Of a DNA stretch of 64,000 nucleotides, positions 46,642 through 56,916 are shown one piece after another (position 1 is the stretch's first letter; every line of letters begins with the position of its first letter). The DNA is taken from NCBI GenBank assembly GCA_950022295.1, contig OX465597.1:192881016-192945015 (forward strand), in the 5' to 3' direction. The notes under the pieces are model-generated. The model was not told the origin of the DNA, did no database searches, and saw only the letters and a program-made list of their open reading frames with translations. The DNA is from Bromus sterilis (taxonomy: Eukaryota; Streptophyta; Magnoliopsida; Poales; Poaceae). The position numbers were made by a program, and so were the translations under genes.

Positions 46642-46653
46642 GCTCTGATACCA
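46642..46653 (-). promoter_or_regulatory. Primer binding site of the copia array, unit 3
   Basis: On the minus strand TGGTATCAGAGC, one base from the LTR end, the canonical initiator tRNA-Met site of copia elements. Confidence 0.7.
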
Positions 46654-46654
46654 T

Positions 46655-48276
46655 TGATAGGTTCCGGTGCAGAAAATAAAAAAAAATCCAGCTATGATAA
46701 CCATATACCCAAGGATCTATACTAGGCAGATGAAAAGTAACAAAGGGAATTCAGTGACATACCCTTATGTAGACAAATAAGCGGGAAACGTTTCCGCGTG
46801 AATGTGGTTGATGTAGTCATACATATCCAACCTCGATGGTGTATAGACCTTGTGACTCTAGTTGCCACTCGGTCCTCGAATAACGAAGACGGGATTATGT
46901 CCCCGTTCAAACGTTTTCAATGAAGAGCACGTCCACACAGACCTCAAGGTCGTGTAGATATACTAATGATGTCGAGTGCCACAAAAGAAGCACCTCGTAG
47001 ATCTACACACGGTCGGCGTATACAACGTCCCCGGGGGTTCGGTCCAGCGAATTAGTGGAAGAAGGTATATCCAGACTAGGATTCCAGCAGCATCATGGTG
47101 TGCGTATGGTGGAGCTCTCAAAATCCCATATCTCAATTCCCCTTATGTCTGTTCCAATCTTAGGGAACCATACGTTGAGGGAGAGAGAGGCCTCCCCCTT
47201 GGTGCGCCCCCTCCCCTTTTTTCTTGGGAGGGAGGGTGCCTCCCCTAATCGACCCAACATGGATTTTTATTTAATTATTTAATATATATTTATTCCATTA
47301 ATTAATTATATAACATATTTAATTTAATTTCAGAACAATTCTGAATCTCGGAACTTTTTTCGACACCCCTCCGAAACAATTTTGGAGTACTCTCTTATTT
47401 CTTCGATGATCTTGATGATTCCAAATCTATCCCTAAGCGTCGTATACATTTAAGTGTGCCACCCTACAGTTCGGGAAAACTATAGACAGGATCGAGACAT
47501 TTCTCCGATCAATGACTAACAACGCGATCTGGAAAGCCATGATGGACCCTGTGCTTTCACGAATTAACTTCATCGTTGGCACCTTAAACGTGGAGTTCTA
47601 TTGATTTTGTCATTGCGATACTTGACTTATCCGAGATTTCATTGTCTATAACATCATACCTAGTTCAACCTCTTACCGACAAATTCTACTTAACTCGTTC
47701 ACGTGATATTCCATCCTCGTGACCTAGTCACACGCTGCAGCTTCGGATGTAAATTCACCGAGTGGGGCCAGAGTATCTTTTCATCACGCGGAAGAACAAA
47801 TCCCGATCTTGATACACCTCAACATATACGTTAGAAATACCCGAGAGACACCTTTATGATCACCCTGTTACGGTGTGACGGTTGAGGAGATCAAGGCAAC
47901 CTCCGATTATAGTGATTAAATATGATCTCACGATCAAAGGAGTAGGTTACTATGTTTCATAAATATCGCAAGTTGAACTTTGTGACTTGATCACGTCTCA
48001 ATACATATATTGGGTGTGTGTCCATGTAATCATTCACATAATGACATGACCCCATTTTCAGTAGACATAAATGTCTCATGATTAGGAAACCTTGATCAGC
48101 AGTTGACCAATCGACTAGTTAAATAGAGGCTACTAGGCACTTGGTTTGTTTACATACCACACGTCTATTAATGTTTTCACTTAATATAGTTATAGAATGG
48201 TATAAAACTTATTATTAAATATTGAGATATGATAATACACACACTTTATTATTTGCCTCTAGGCATATCTCCAACA
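46655..48276 (-). repeat. Complete copia LTR at the head of the array
   Basis: 1622 bp, on the minus strand TGTTGGAGATATGCC...AACCTATCA. The outermost 345 bp (47932-48276) occur only here. The head resembles Angela/BARE LTRs, which also begin TGTTGGAAATATGCC. Confidence 0.7.
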
Positions 48277-48395
48277 AGTTCCACAATCACCATTGCAGAT
48301 TTTAAGCCACTTATTTGGGAGAAGATGATGAGCTTCCATCGAGGACGACTTAAATTCAAGAAGGGGAGGATGATTAGGACATCCCTACTACTGTT
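48277..48395 (+). pseudogene. Relic of a third CRM element (integrase tail, polypurine tract, LTR start)
   Basis: About 110 bp from 48288 align with 12474-12585 of CRM copy 1, including ATTGCAGATTT, GGGAGAAGATGATGAGCTTCC, the AAGAAGGGGAGGATGA polypurine/LTR junction and the first bases of the LTR. An extra base near 48308 and a stop (TTAAAT) break the frame. It is squeezed between the copia LTR and the LTR that starts at 48396. Confidence 0.7.
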
Positions 48396-49985
48396 TGATG
48401 CGCGAGAGATGATAATGGATTCTCGCCCTTCGTTGGTTACCCCAAGTGGAAGGTGAGATGTAGCGTAGAGGAAAATTTCCCTTGGCAAAGATATCAAGGT
48501 TGAAAGATCGTCTTATGTAGGACTCCGACAACGACAAGTAGGTCTCTTCTTCCATGGCGCTTACAGAAGACGTGGACCTGCACACACAACAAGTAAGTTT
48601 GCTCCCAAAAAAGTTCAGGGAGGTTGTCAATCTCTTTGGTCTTGTTGTTTACAAAGGATCAAACACAAGAGATAATGGATAGTGATAGCTAGAACTACAA
48701 AGTAAAAGCAAGAAGTAAATTGAGGGTGTAAACAGTGGTGTAAATATGGACCGGGGTCCCATGATGTTCACTAGTGATGTCTCTCTCTCTCCCAAAAGAC
48801 AATAAAAAGGCTATGCAAGGTAAACAAATTATAGCTGGGCAATTGACAGGATTACGGGCGCAAACAAATGCTAACTATGCTACAAAAGAAAGGAAGAGGC
48901 TCAAAAGAATGGGCAGTACGCCAAGATAAGTAGACCGAAATCCATCTGCATCTACTACTAATTATCCACCTTGAGATATCTATCCAGAACATCTCACTGG
49001 TATTAAGTTGCGAGCCCCACCCAAAGTATAAACCCAAAGTAACGGACAACTGGATTAAAAGAACTTTGTGTAAAGTAAACAATCCTTGCAACTGTGGTTA
49101 CAAGCACCATTGTTTTCCCCCTTGTGCCAATAGCACATCCCCTAGACTCTTGTTTCTGTCACTCAAGCTAGTCATTAGGGGGCATGAACCCACAATCAAG
49201 CATAACGCTCCCTCTTGGAGTCGCTACCTACTACTTGGCCAGAGCAATAAACAGCAACGCAGAACATGCAAGAATTACTCAAGAACACAAATATAAAAGA
49301 GAAGAACTAAATATATTACGCATCATAATCTGAACATAGTCTCATAATCCATCAGATCCCAGCAAACTCAACATAGCAACAACGGAAAGAATTACATATG
49401 TGCCTTGATCATGTAGGGTAGCTCACAAGGTCTAATCCATGAAGAACAAAGAGGGGGAGAGAACATCACATAGCTACTGATCATGGACCCATGGTCCAAG
49501 GTGGACTACTCACGGATCATTCGGGAAGCGTCCATGGTTGTGGAGAAGCTCCCGGAGGTCAATCCTCCCTCCGGCAGGGTGCCGGGAACAGTTCTTCTGG
49601 TGCTCCCGATCTTGGAAGCGCGGCGGCGGCGGAACAGAGGCGAGATCGTGAAAAAGGGTTCTTTCCTCAGGGATTTCATAGGACGAGGTAAATATAGGTG
49701 AAGGGCGGTAGGCAGGGGGCCACCAGCGGTCCAGGCGGCCTCCCAGCGCGGCCCCGCCTAGGCCGCGCAACCTGGCCGCCTAGAGCCCAGGTGGGTCCCC
49801 TATGGCCCCCCTTCGAGACTCTAGAAGCTTCTGTTGCGCTGATTTTTTATATATTTTTCCCGGAATTTTTCTGGCAATTTACGTAATGGGAAAACCTGAA
49901 ATAAAAAGACAACAGAGAAACAGAAACTGGCACTGGGGTGCACTGAGTTAATAGGTTAGTCCAAATATGATCAAAAGTGTATGAA
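48396..49985 (-). repeat. Minus-strand gypsy LTR (Sabrina/WHAM-like), head missing
   Basis: The plus-strand left end TGATGCGCGAGAG is the LTR tail and matches 1-550 in reverse. The right end should finish in ...GTATCA but stops at about 49985, some 70 bp short of the head found at 849 and 2074. The gene-poor interval contains only chance frames. The GC-rich part 49540-49820 corresponds to the R/U5-like GC-rich part of the other LTRs. Confidence 0.6.
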
Positions 49986-51555
49986 AGTGTATCAAAAGCA
50001 TAGCAAGAGGACAAATTAAAAGATCCCAAAGAGGACAAATGAGAGTTAAATAGAAAGAGCCATTGAGTCCACCAAAAAATACAAAAAATAGAAAAAAGAG
50101 AAAAAGAAAATAAAAAGAGAGAAGGGGGCAACACTACTATTCCTTTTGAGAGATCCACACTCGTACTCCCTCCTATACCTTGTACTCCATAGAGATGATC
50201 ATATATGCATATAGCTATGTGGGGACCTTTACACTATAGAACTTGGCTTCTACATTCCAATGATGAGCCTCCTCAAATGAGCTCTAGGTCTTCTTGATCA
50301 AGAAAGTTGGATGCACCCAACTTTTAAGTAACAATCAAGGCATGTAATTCAATTCAAGTCATAACATGCAAGAGTCTATATTAGCATTGAAACAAGCAAC
50401 ATAAGGATATAAGGGTGCAAGAGCTCTCGTTGTCCGTGGCTCGAATGTCTCCAAATGGTGTTTGCGTGGAAGAAGTGGGGGTGGGAATACGAGAGAGAAA
50501 AATATTTATTTGGTTGAGAACTCAATGTACTAAAGTTTCACACTTGGTCTTCTTTGGAATCTTATCTTGACTCGTCCCCAGACCACTAGCCAGGTAGAAG
50601 TAAAAATGATCCACTCCCTTTCGACATTTTGAGAACTCATGCAATGGATGAGCGTAAGCAAGAAGGTTGAAACTTAGGATGGAAAAGAGAGAGAGATGGT
50701 GAAGGAGGAAGATAAAAAGGTGTGAAAGGCTCACATCAATGAGGACAATCATAGGCGAGAGAAAGCCAAATGATAGATATGATGTGAGGAGTAGTGATTG
50801 CCATGCAACGGATGCACATGTGTGCTATGGAAAGCTCTCCAATGGAACTAGTGGGGGTGCATCCAACTTTCTTGATCAAGAAGACCTAGAGCTCATTTGA
50901 GGATGCTCATCATTGGAATGTACAAGCCAAGTTCTATAGTGTAAAGGTCCCCACATATCTATATGCATATATGATCATCTCTATGGAGTACAAGGTATAG
51001 GAGGGAGTACGAGTGTGGATCTCTCAAAAGGAATAGTAGTGTTGCCCCCTTCTCTCTTTTTATTTTCTTTTTCTCTTTTTTCTATTTTTTGTATTTTTTG
51101 GTGGACTCAATGGCTCTTTCTATTTAACACTCATTTGTCCTCTTTGGGATCTTTTAATTTGTCCTCTTTGGGATCTTTTCCTCACTTAGGGGCAACACTC
51201 TATTTTACAAGGAGTATAGAAGATCTTTCACACTTTACAAAAGTACTCAACATAAAGAAGATGTAGCTATCATGACGTATGCAAATATATGCATCTACCA
51301 GTGTAGCAGCAACATGTATGACATGAAGATCAAGTCATGAGAAGGTCGATGTTGCATGGCAATATATCTCAGAAAGGCTATGGAAATGCCTTGATAGGTA
51401 GGTATGTGTCTGTTTTGAGGAAAGATATAAGGAGGTTTAGGATGACAGAGCGTATCATTCCAAGGGTTTGGATGCACTCGCGAGGTAGACACCAACTCTC
51501 GGAGTGAGAAGAGGGCAGTGCACGGTACTAAAGAGGCAACACTAGTGTGTGCGAC
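49986..51555 (-). mobile_element. Internal fragment of a gypsy element with an inverted duplication
   Basis: Read on the minus strand, 51555 to about 50320 follows the internal region 13620-14880 of the non-autonomous element. The next piece, 50007-50319, is the same sequence as 50855-51166 but inverted. Between them (50320-50854) lies a diverged relative of the short hydrophobic frame (50522-50752, HPLHEFSKCRKGVD, SGLGTSQDK). The normal 3' end of the interior and its polypurine tract are missing at the LTR junction. Confidence 0.6.
50007..51166. repeat. Inverted repeat, arms 50007-50319 and 50855-51166
   Basis: The two 312-bp arms are near-identical in reverse complement, with a 535-bp spacer. 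They include the long purine run (arm 1) and pyrimidine run (arm 2). Both arms encode the same chance peptide (MDLSKGIVVLPPSLFLFSF) on opposite strands, which shows how few changes separate them. Confidence 0.85.
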
Positions 51556-52830
51556 AGCTATCCAAAAGTGATGGAACATTTCCTGCCCTTGGGTTTTGGT
51601 GTTGATTACAATACCGGGTTACATATCTAACCGTGTCTCGAGTGTTTCAGGTACACTTACAGGACACAAAGTTGTGGGACTATTTCAGGTCCGAGTGCAA
51701 AGGAGAAAAGGTGATTTCTTAGCCTGGTCCCTCCAGACCGGTTGTACCGGTGTCCAGGGCCGCTTATACCTCTCTGCTCAGGGGCCGGTACTACCGGCCC
51801 TACATCGGTGCTTCCAACGAGATGGTCGGGGAACCCCTCTGACCCGGGCCGGTAGCCGAGCGATGGTGGCCCGGTTGTACCGACAAATCCGGTACAACCG
51901 GTGCCAGGAGCGGTACAACCGCTCTCCCCTCATCTGCGGGCTATGGTTGTGCCGGTAAATCCAATTACTGCCGGGGTGGTAGCGGTTGTACCTCTCTACC
52001 CTTTCCACCACAGGCTAGGGTTAGGTTATTTTGCTGGCTCAGGGTGGCAGGCCGGTTGTACCGGCCTGTGTTTTTCTGCGCGTAACGGTTGGATTGAGAG
52101 GGAGGTATAGAATGAGGTCTTCTTCCTCCTTGACACCCACCTCTTTCTACATATTTTCTCCATTGATGCCCTAAAGCTTCATCGAATCTGATCTCCATTT
52201 CTAGCCACCCAAACTTGTTGTGTATCTAGGGATTGATGGAGGAGACCTAGATCTAACATTCCATTCAAAGGAAATCATGTTCCCCATCCATTTTGTTGTG
52301 GATCTTGTTACTCTTGTGGTTTGGAGCCATCAAGAGCTTGAGGCCACCTCGGAGCCACAATCCATTGTGGTGAAGCTTCGTGGTGTAGGTGGGAGACTCC
52401 GGCGTTGTGTGGAGTTGTCCCATCCTTGTGTAAATGTTTCGTGTGCACCTTCAAGGCACCATTAGTGGAATCACAACATCTTGCATCGGTAAGAGCGTGA
52501 GGAGAAATAGGGTGGCCCTCGTTGGCTTCGTGTGAGCATTGTGCTCCTCACCCTCTCCAAACGGAGACGTACTTCTCGAAATAGAAGGAACTTCGGCAAC
52601 ATATCCTTGTCTCCCGTGTTCCCTTTTACCTTTACTTTGTGCAAGTTGTATTCATCACATATATCTTGCTTGCTATTTTTGCGTTGCACTAGTTTTCATA
52701 TAGATTGTTCACATAGTTGCATCTCTAGACAATCTATATTTATTGCTGAGCCTAATTTGTAAATAAGAGCTTAAAAATTGTTAATCGCCTATTCACCCCC
52801 CCCTCTCTAGTCGACATTCTGATCCTTTCA
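51545..52830 (+). repeat. 5' LTR of the copia element, probably 5'-truncated
   Basis: The right end is set by the altered primer-like site TTAGTCCCAGAGCC (52832-52845) where TTGGTATCAGAGCC is expected. The left end is not clear: the start of the 3' LTR at 58924 has no match before 51545, but its last part (GGCTATC...AAAGTGAT) resembles 51556-51572. It contains a cluster of CCGGTTGTACCGG-like palindromes at 51737-52066. Confidence 0.5.
51737..52066. repeat. Cluster of short palindromes in the copia LTR
   Basis: ACCGGTTGTACCGGT (51737-51751), GGCCGGTACTACCGGCC (51783-51799), CCGGTTGTACCG (51871-51882), CCGGTACAACCGG (51889-51901), GCGGTACAACCGC (51910-51922), GCGGTTGTACC (51982-51992) and GGCCGGTTGTACCGGCC (52050-52066). 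Each can fold on itself or pair with the others. Similar GGTAGTACCGGC motifs are known to me from Maximus-type LTRs; their role is unknown. Confidence 0.6.
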
Positions 52831-52880
52831 ATTAGTCCCAGAGCCTCTTCTCTTATTGAGGGCTTTACTGCCTTAAGAGG

Positions 52881-54515
52881 ATGACGAAAGAGGTTGAGCT
52901 ACTAGGAGTTACTTTGGACCCCTCCCGTTTGGAAGAGGTTCCAAGTAACGAGGGCTTCACGAATACGTTCGCGAAGGATGACTCGTCATCTATCTCTCGA
53001 CATGAGTACAATGAAGGCATGTCTTCCATTAAGGCTCACATGAATCAAGTTACTAATATACTTAGTAGTCTTATGTCGAGGATGCCCATGGAGGGCAACC
53101 CCACCAACACCCCCAACATTCCAAAGTTGGGTGGAGGAGATGTCATCTCCCAATCTAGTGATGGTGGTAGGAATGATAGCCGTTCCATTCCTCTTCAAGT
53201 AAATGGATCGGGTATTCATTCTGCGGTTGCTCCTCCCGTTACCTATAACTCATTACCTCTTCCCAAGCCTCATTTTGCACATGCAGGCATTAATCCCATC
53301 GTTAACAAAGATGCTTATCCAGTTTGAGCTCATCGCATGAAGAGACACTTGAAGGGCTCCTTGGTGGAGCTGTGGCGCATCATTGAGGAGGGATTCAATC
53401 CTCGTGACCGCCACAACATGACCCCAAGAGAATATCAGGACAACATCATCAACAGTCATGCTTTACTTGTGATAGGAAATGGGTTGAAGGAAGAGCAAGA
53501 TAATCTTGTCTGGAAGTGTGAAACGGCCAAAGAGATGTGGGATCTTCTTGAGAAGACTCTCATGGGAAGCTCTAGCATACGGTGCTCGAAGTTTGACAAG
53601 ATCCAAGATCAAGCCGACCACTTTGTCAGGAATGAAGGGGAATCGTCTGAGGATGTTCATCAAAGGTTGGTGGCTCTTACCTACTCTATGACGGACCATG
53701 GGAGCATGGACTCCGATGATGGATGGATAAATAGGAAGTTCATGACTGTTATGCTCCTACATAAGAAGCATATCACCAAGGTCATTCGCCAAAGGCCCGA
53801 TTTCTGTGATTTCACCTCCAACAAAGTGTTGGCTGAATTTGTTGCCATGGAGATCTTGGACTCCACGACCGAGTTGAAATTGGCTCGCCAAAGTGGCACC
53901 AAAATGTCATCTCTCGCCTTGAATGACAAGCAAGTTCAATTTGAAGAAGATGATGATGAAGAGGATGTTGGACCAGAGCACACCAAGTATGCTTACAATG
54001 AGCACATGGCTCTTGCCTCAAGAAAATTTTGGGGAAACAAGAAGAACTTCAAGTCCAACACTAGTAGCTTCAAGCCAAAGGGCCAAAGGATAATGACTTG
54101 CTTCAGTTGTGGCAATGTGAGTCATTTTGTTGCGGATTTTCCATATGAGAAGAGAGAAGATCACGGTGGCAAGCTCATCCGTAAGGACAAGAACAAGTCA
54201 CCATCGAACAAGAACGTTGTGAAGAAGAAGCCACAACGAGTGTTGGTGGCTCAAGAAGAATACTACTCCTATGATGAGGATGAAGAAGAAGGTGGTGAGA
54301 TTGTGGCAACCGCCACCATTGCTATCGCCATCGAATCCCCCTCATCAACATCTCTCTTCAACTCCCCCAATGAGAACCCTCACATCATCCACAAGTGCCT
54401 TATGGCCAAGACTACCTCGGTAACTCCTCACTCTAAACCGTTTACTCCCACTAACCCATCTTTGTTGGATTTTGTGGAGGAAAATGAGGTGCCCAAGGTA
54501 CTAGAAGAAAATTAA
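52881..54515 (+). pseudogene. Copia gag, N-terminal and capsid parts
   Basis: Start ATG at 52881. The frame runs to TGA at 53325-53327, which interrupts a place where Trp (TGG) is expected, and continues in the same frame to TAA at 54513-54515. Residues after the first stop contain the gag (UBN2-like) core LWRIIEEGF...WDLLEKTLMG...FDKIQDQ. A zinc knuckle near 54100 reads CFSCGNVSHFVADF, in which the last Cys has become Phe, so zinc binding should be lost. An acidic stretch (EEDDDEEDVG) and Lys-rich linker lie around it. Normally this protein packages the element RNA. Confidence 0.7.
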
Positions 54516-55499
54516 TTCAACCTATTCTTGTCCAAACTCAAAGGTGAAGCCAAGAGACACTTTGTGGCTCTCTTCGAACAATTAGGTGAAACCTATGCTC
54601 ACATTGAGCAACTTGATGAGACTATCATCGAGTTGCAAGGCCATAGTCGCGACTATGCGGATGAGATAGGAGAGCTATCTCATTCTCTTGAAGAAGAGTG
54701 TGAGCTTAAGTTGTCTCTTGATGAGACTTATTCTAGTAATATCTCTAAGCTAAAACTTGACCTTAAACATTCTAATGCCATTGCTTGTGACCTCAAGACT
54801 AAAAATGACGAACTTGTTGAGGCTCATGAAAGACTTCTTGTGGACCATGAGAAAGTCGAAAAGGACCACAAGTCCTTAAAGCACGAACTCATTGCTCTCA
54901 AGAATGCACATGAGGAAACTAATATTCAACTCACTAAAGAGATTAATACCTTTTCTCCTATTATTATGGTAGAGAAACCTAGTTCCTCTAATCCTTGTTG
55001 TGAGCATGTTCCTCTCATTGAGGAAAACGCTATGTGGAAGGCACAACTTGAGAAGGGACTTGTTTTTTGCATTCAAGGAGAGAAGAACCTTAATGATCTC
55101 TTGAGTTCTCAAAAGGAGGTCATTGGCAAGGAAGGCATTGGTTTTGGTGCAAGCTCATCAAAGAAGAAGAACAAGAAGAGGAAGAACAAAAAGAAGAAGG
55201 CCAAGGCCCCTTCTCCCTCAAAGGAAGTCACCTTTGTGAAGGAAGGGGAGAATCCTCAAGAAAAGGTGGCAAAGGCCATTGAGCGTGGAGTGACCAAAAG
55301 GAGTGGTGCCATCCCCAATGACTTTGCCGGACTAACTAACCCCTCTTATGTTCTTTGTTGCACTAATGATGGGCATGTTTATGCCAAATTTGTTGGTTCT
55401 TTTGATGAGTATATTGCATGGTACATTTGGGTACCTAAGACCCTTGTTACTAACGCGACAGGACCCATTCGTGAATGGGTACCTAAATTCAAGCATTGA
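54516..55499 (+). pseudogene. Coiled-coil C-terminal part of copia gag
   Basis: It continues in the same frame after the TAA at 54513-54515 (KLKGEAKRHFVALFEQLGE...). Residues up to about 55000 form a long heptad-rich coiled coil (ELSHSLEEECELKLSLDE, KVEKDHKSLKHELIALKN). A Lys-rich tract follows at about 55160-55220 and the end is at TGA 55497-55499. Such a coiled-coil extension is usual in SIRE/Maximus gag. Confidence 0.65.
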
Positions 55500-55509
55500 T
55501 CTCATGTAG

Positions 55510-56916
55510 GTGGCGGCTTCCGGTGGAGGTTCATGGATACTTGATAGCGGGGCTACAAGTCATATGAACGGAAGCAAGGACATATTGGTGGACATTGATT
55601 TTGGACCATCTCGAACCACCCGTGTCCAATTTGGTGATGCAAACACGTCAAAGGTATTGGGTCTTGGCAAAGTAATAATTTCTCCGGACTCGTCCATTGA
55701 GAAAGTATTACTAGTTGAGACTTGTGCCTTCAATTTACTATTAGTTCATCAACTTGCTATGATGGGCCTTTGCACTTTCTTTGATAAAGAAATGGTCACC
55801 TTGATGTGGAGAAAAACTCTTAAAGTAGCCTTTGTTGGACATGTGGAGGACGGTATGTATGTGGTGGACTTTTCTAAAGTCCCCACCAAAACCGCCATGT
55901 GTCTAATGGCTAAAGTTGATGTGGGATGGATTTGGCACCGCCGACTAGCCCATGTCAATATGAGGTCTTTGCAAACACTTCTCAAGGGTGATGTCATTGG
56001 ACTAACAAATGTTAGCTTTGCCAAGGATAGTGCTTTTAGGGCGTGCATTGAAGGGAAGCTACATGAGAAGAAACATCCCGTCAAGAATATCATCTCCACC
56101 AAGAGGCCTTTGGAACTCCTTCACATGGATCTATTTGGGCCTCCCTCATATGATAGTCTTGGCGGAAAGAAGTATTGCTTGGTTATTGTGGATGACTACT
56201 CAAGATATACATGGGTTTATTTCTTCAAGAAGAAAAGTGAGACCCAACAAACCGTCATTGAGTTTTCCAATGAAGCTCAACGTCAACACAACTCAAAGAT
56301 ATTGGCTATTAGAAGTGACAACGGCACCGAGTTCAAAAACTACACCTTGGATGAATTCATTGAGGATGAGGGGATCAAACATCAATATTTCGCTGCATAT
56401 ACCCCTCAACAAAATGTTTTTGCGGAGAGGAAGAATCACACTCTGATTGATGCGGCAAGACCAATGCTGGCGGAGGTCAAGAGTCCATACAACTTTTGGG
56501 CAGAGTCCATCAACACTGCTTCTCATGAAACCAACCGTCTTTATCTCCGCAAGATCTTGAACAAAACTCCGTATGAAATCATCACTGGGAAGAATCCCAA
56601 CACCAAGTATTTTCGGGTCTTCGGGTGTAAGTGTTTAATTCTTACGAAGGGTGCTCGTTTGTCTAAGTTTGAGTCTAAGACAAATGAGGGCATAATTGTT
56701 GGTTATGCTTCAAACTCTCACGCCTATAGGATCTACAACAAGTCCTCCGGACTTGTTGAAGAATCTCGCAACGTGGAGTTCGATGAACGTAATGGCTCCC
56801 AAGTGGGGCAAAGTGATCTCATTTGTGTAGGTGATGAAATTCCTCCTCAAGCCATAAGAAGAATGGGTGTGGGTCATTTCCTACCCGTTGAGGAACGCCT
56901 TGTGGTGGAAGGATAA
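55510..56916 (+). pseudogene. Copia protease and integrase part of pol
   Basis: This is in a different frame from gag, opening just after ATGTAG at 55504-55509. Protease is marked by DSGATSHM (Asp codon at 55543). The GAG-pre-integrase HHCC region is represented by WHRRLAHVNM. The integrase core keeps the motifs HMDLFGP, SDNGTEF and an altered QQNVFAERKN, where QQNGVAERKN-like sequence is usual. It ends at TAA 56914-56916, after which the same frame continues at 56935. The stop probably came from CAA by C-to-T change. Confidence 0.7.

Larger units (their letters stand above)
28438..48276 (-). repeat. Tandem array of a truncated copia LTR-leader-gag unit (three units)
   Basis: Three consecutive minus-strand units of about 3.9 kb start at 28438, 32384 and 44025; the middle one is enlarged by a CRM insertion. 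In the minus direction the array begins with a full LTR (48276-46655), then primer site, leader and gag part. It then jumps from inside gag straight into position about 346 of another LTR copy, and this repeats. The unit junction (…GATCTCAC|TCGCG…) is the same at 32383/32384 and 44024/44025. LTR motifs around 'cttgacttgtccgagatt' and 'gtgggcccagagtatc' are those of Angela/BARE-like copia LTRs. Units differ at several percent of sites, so the amplification is not recent. Pol is absent. Confidence 0.75.

Noticed and set aside
28438..48276. CRISPR-like or minisatellite array
   Set aside because: The unit is about 3.9 kb and is built from a copia LTR, primer site and gag; there is no short repeat-spacer pattern.
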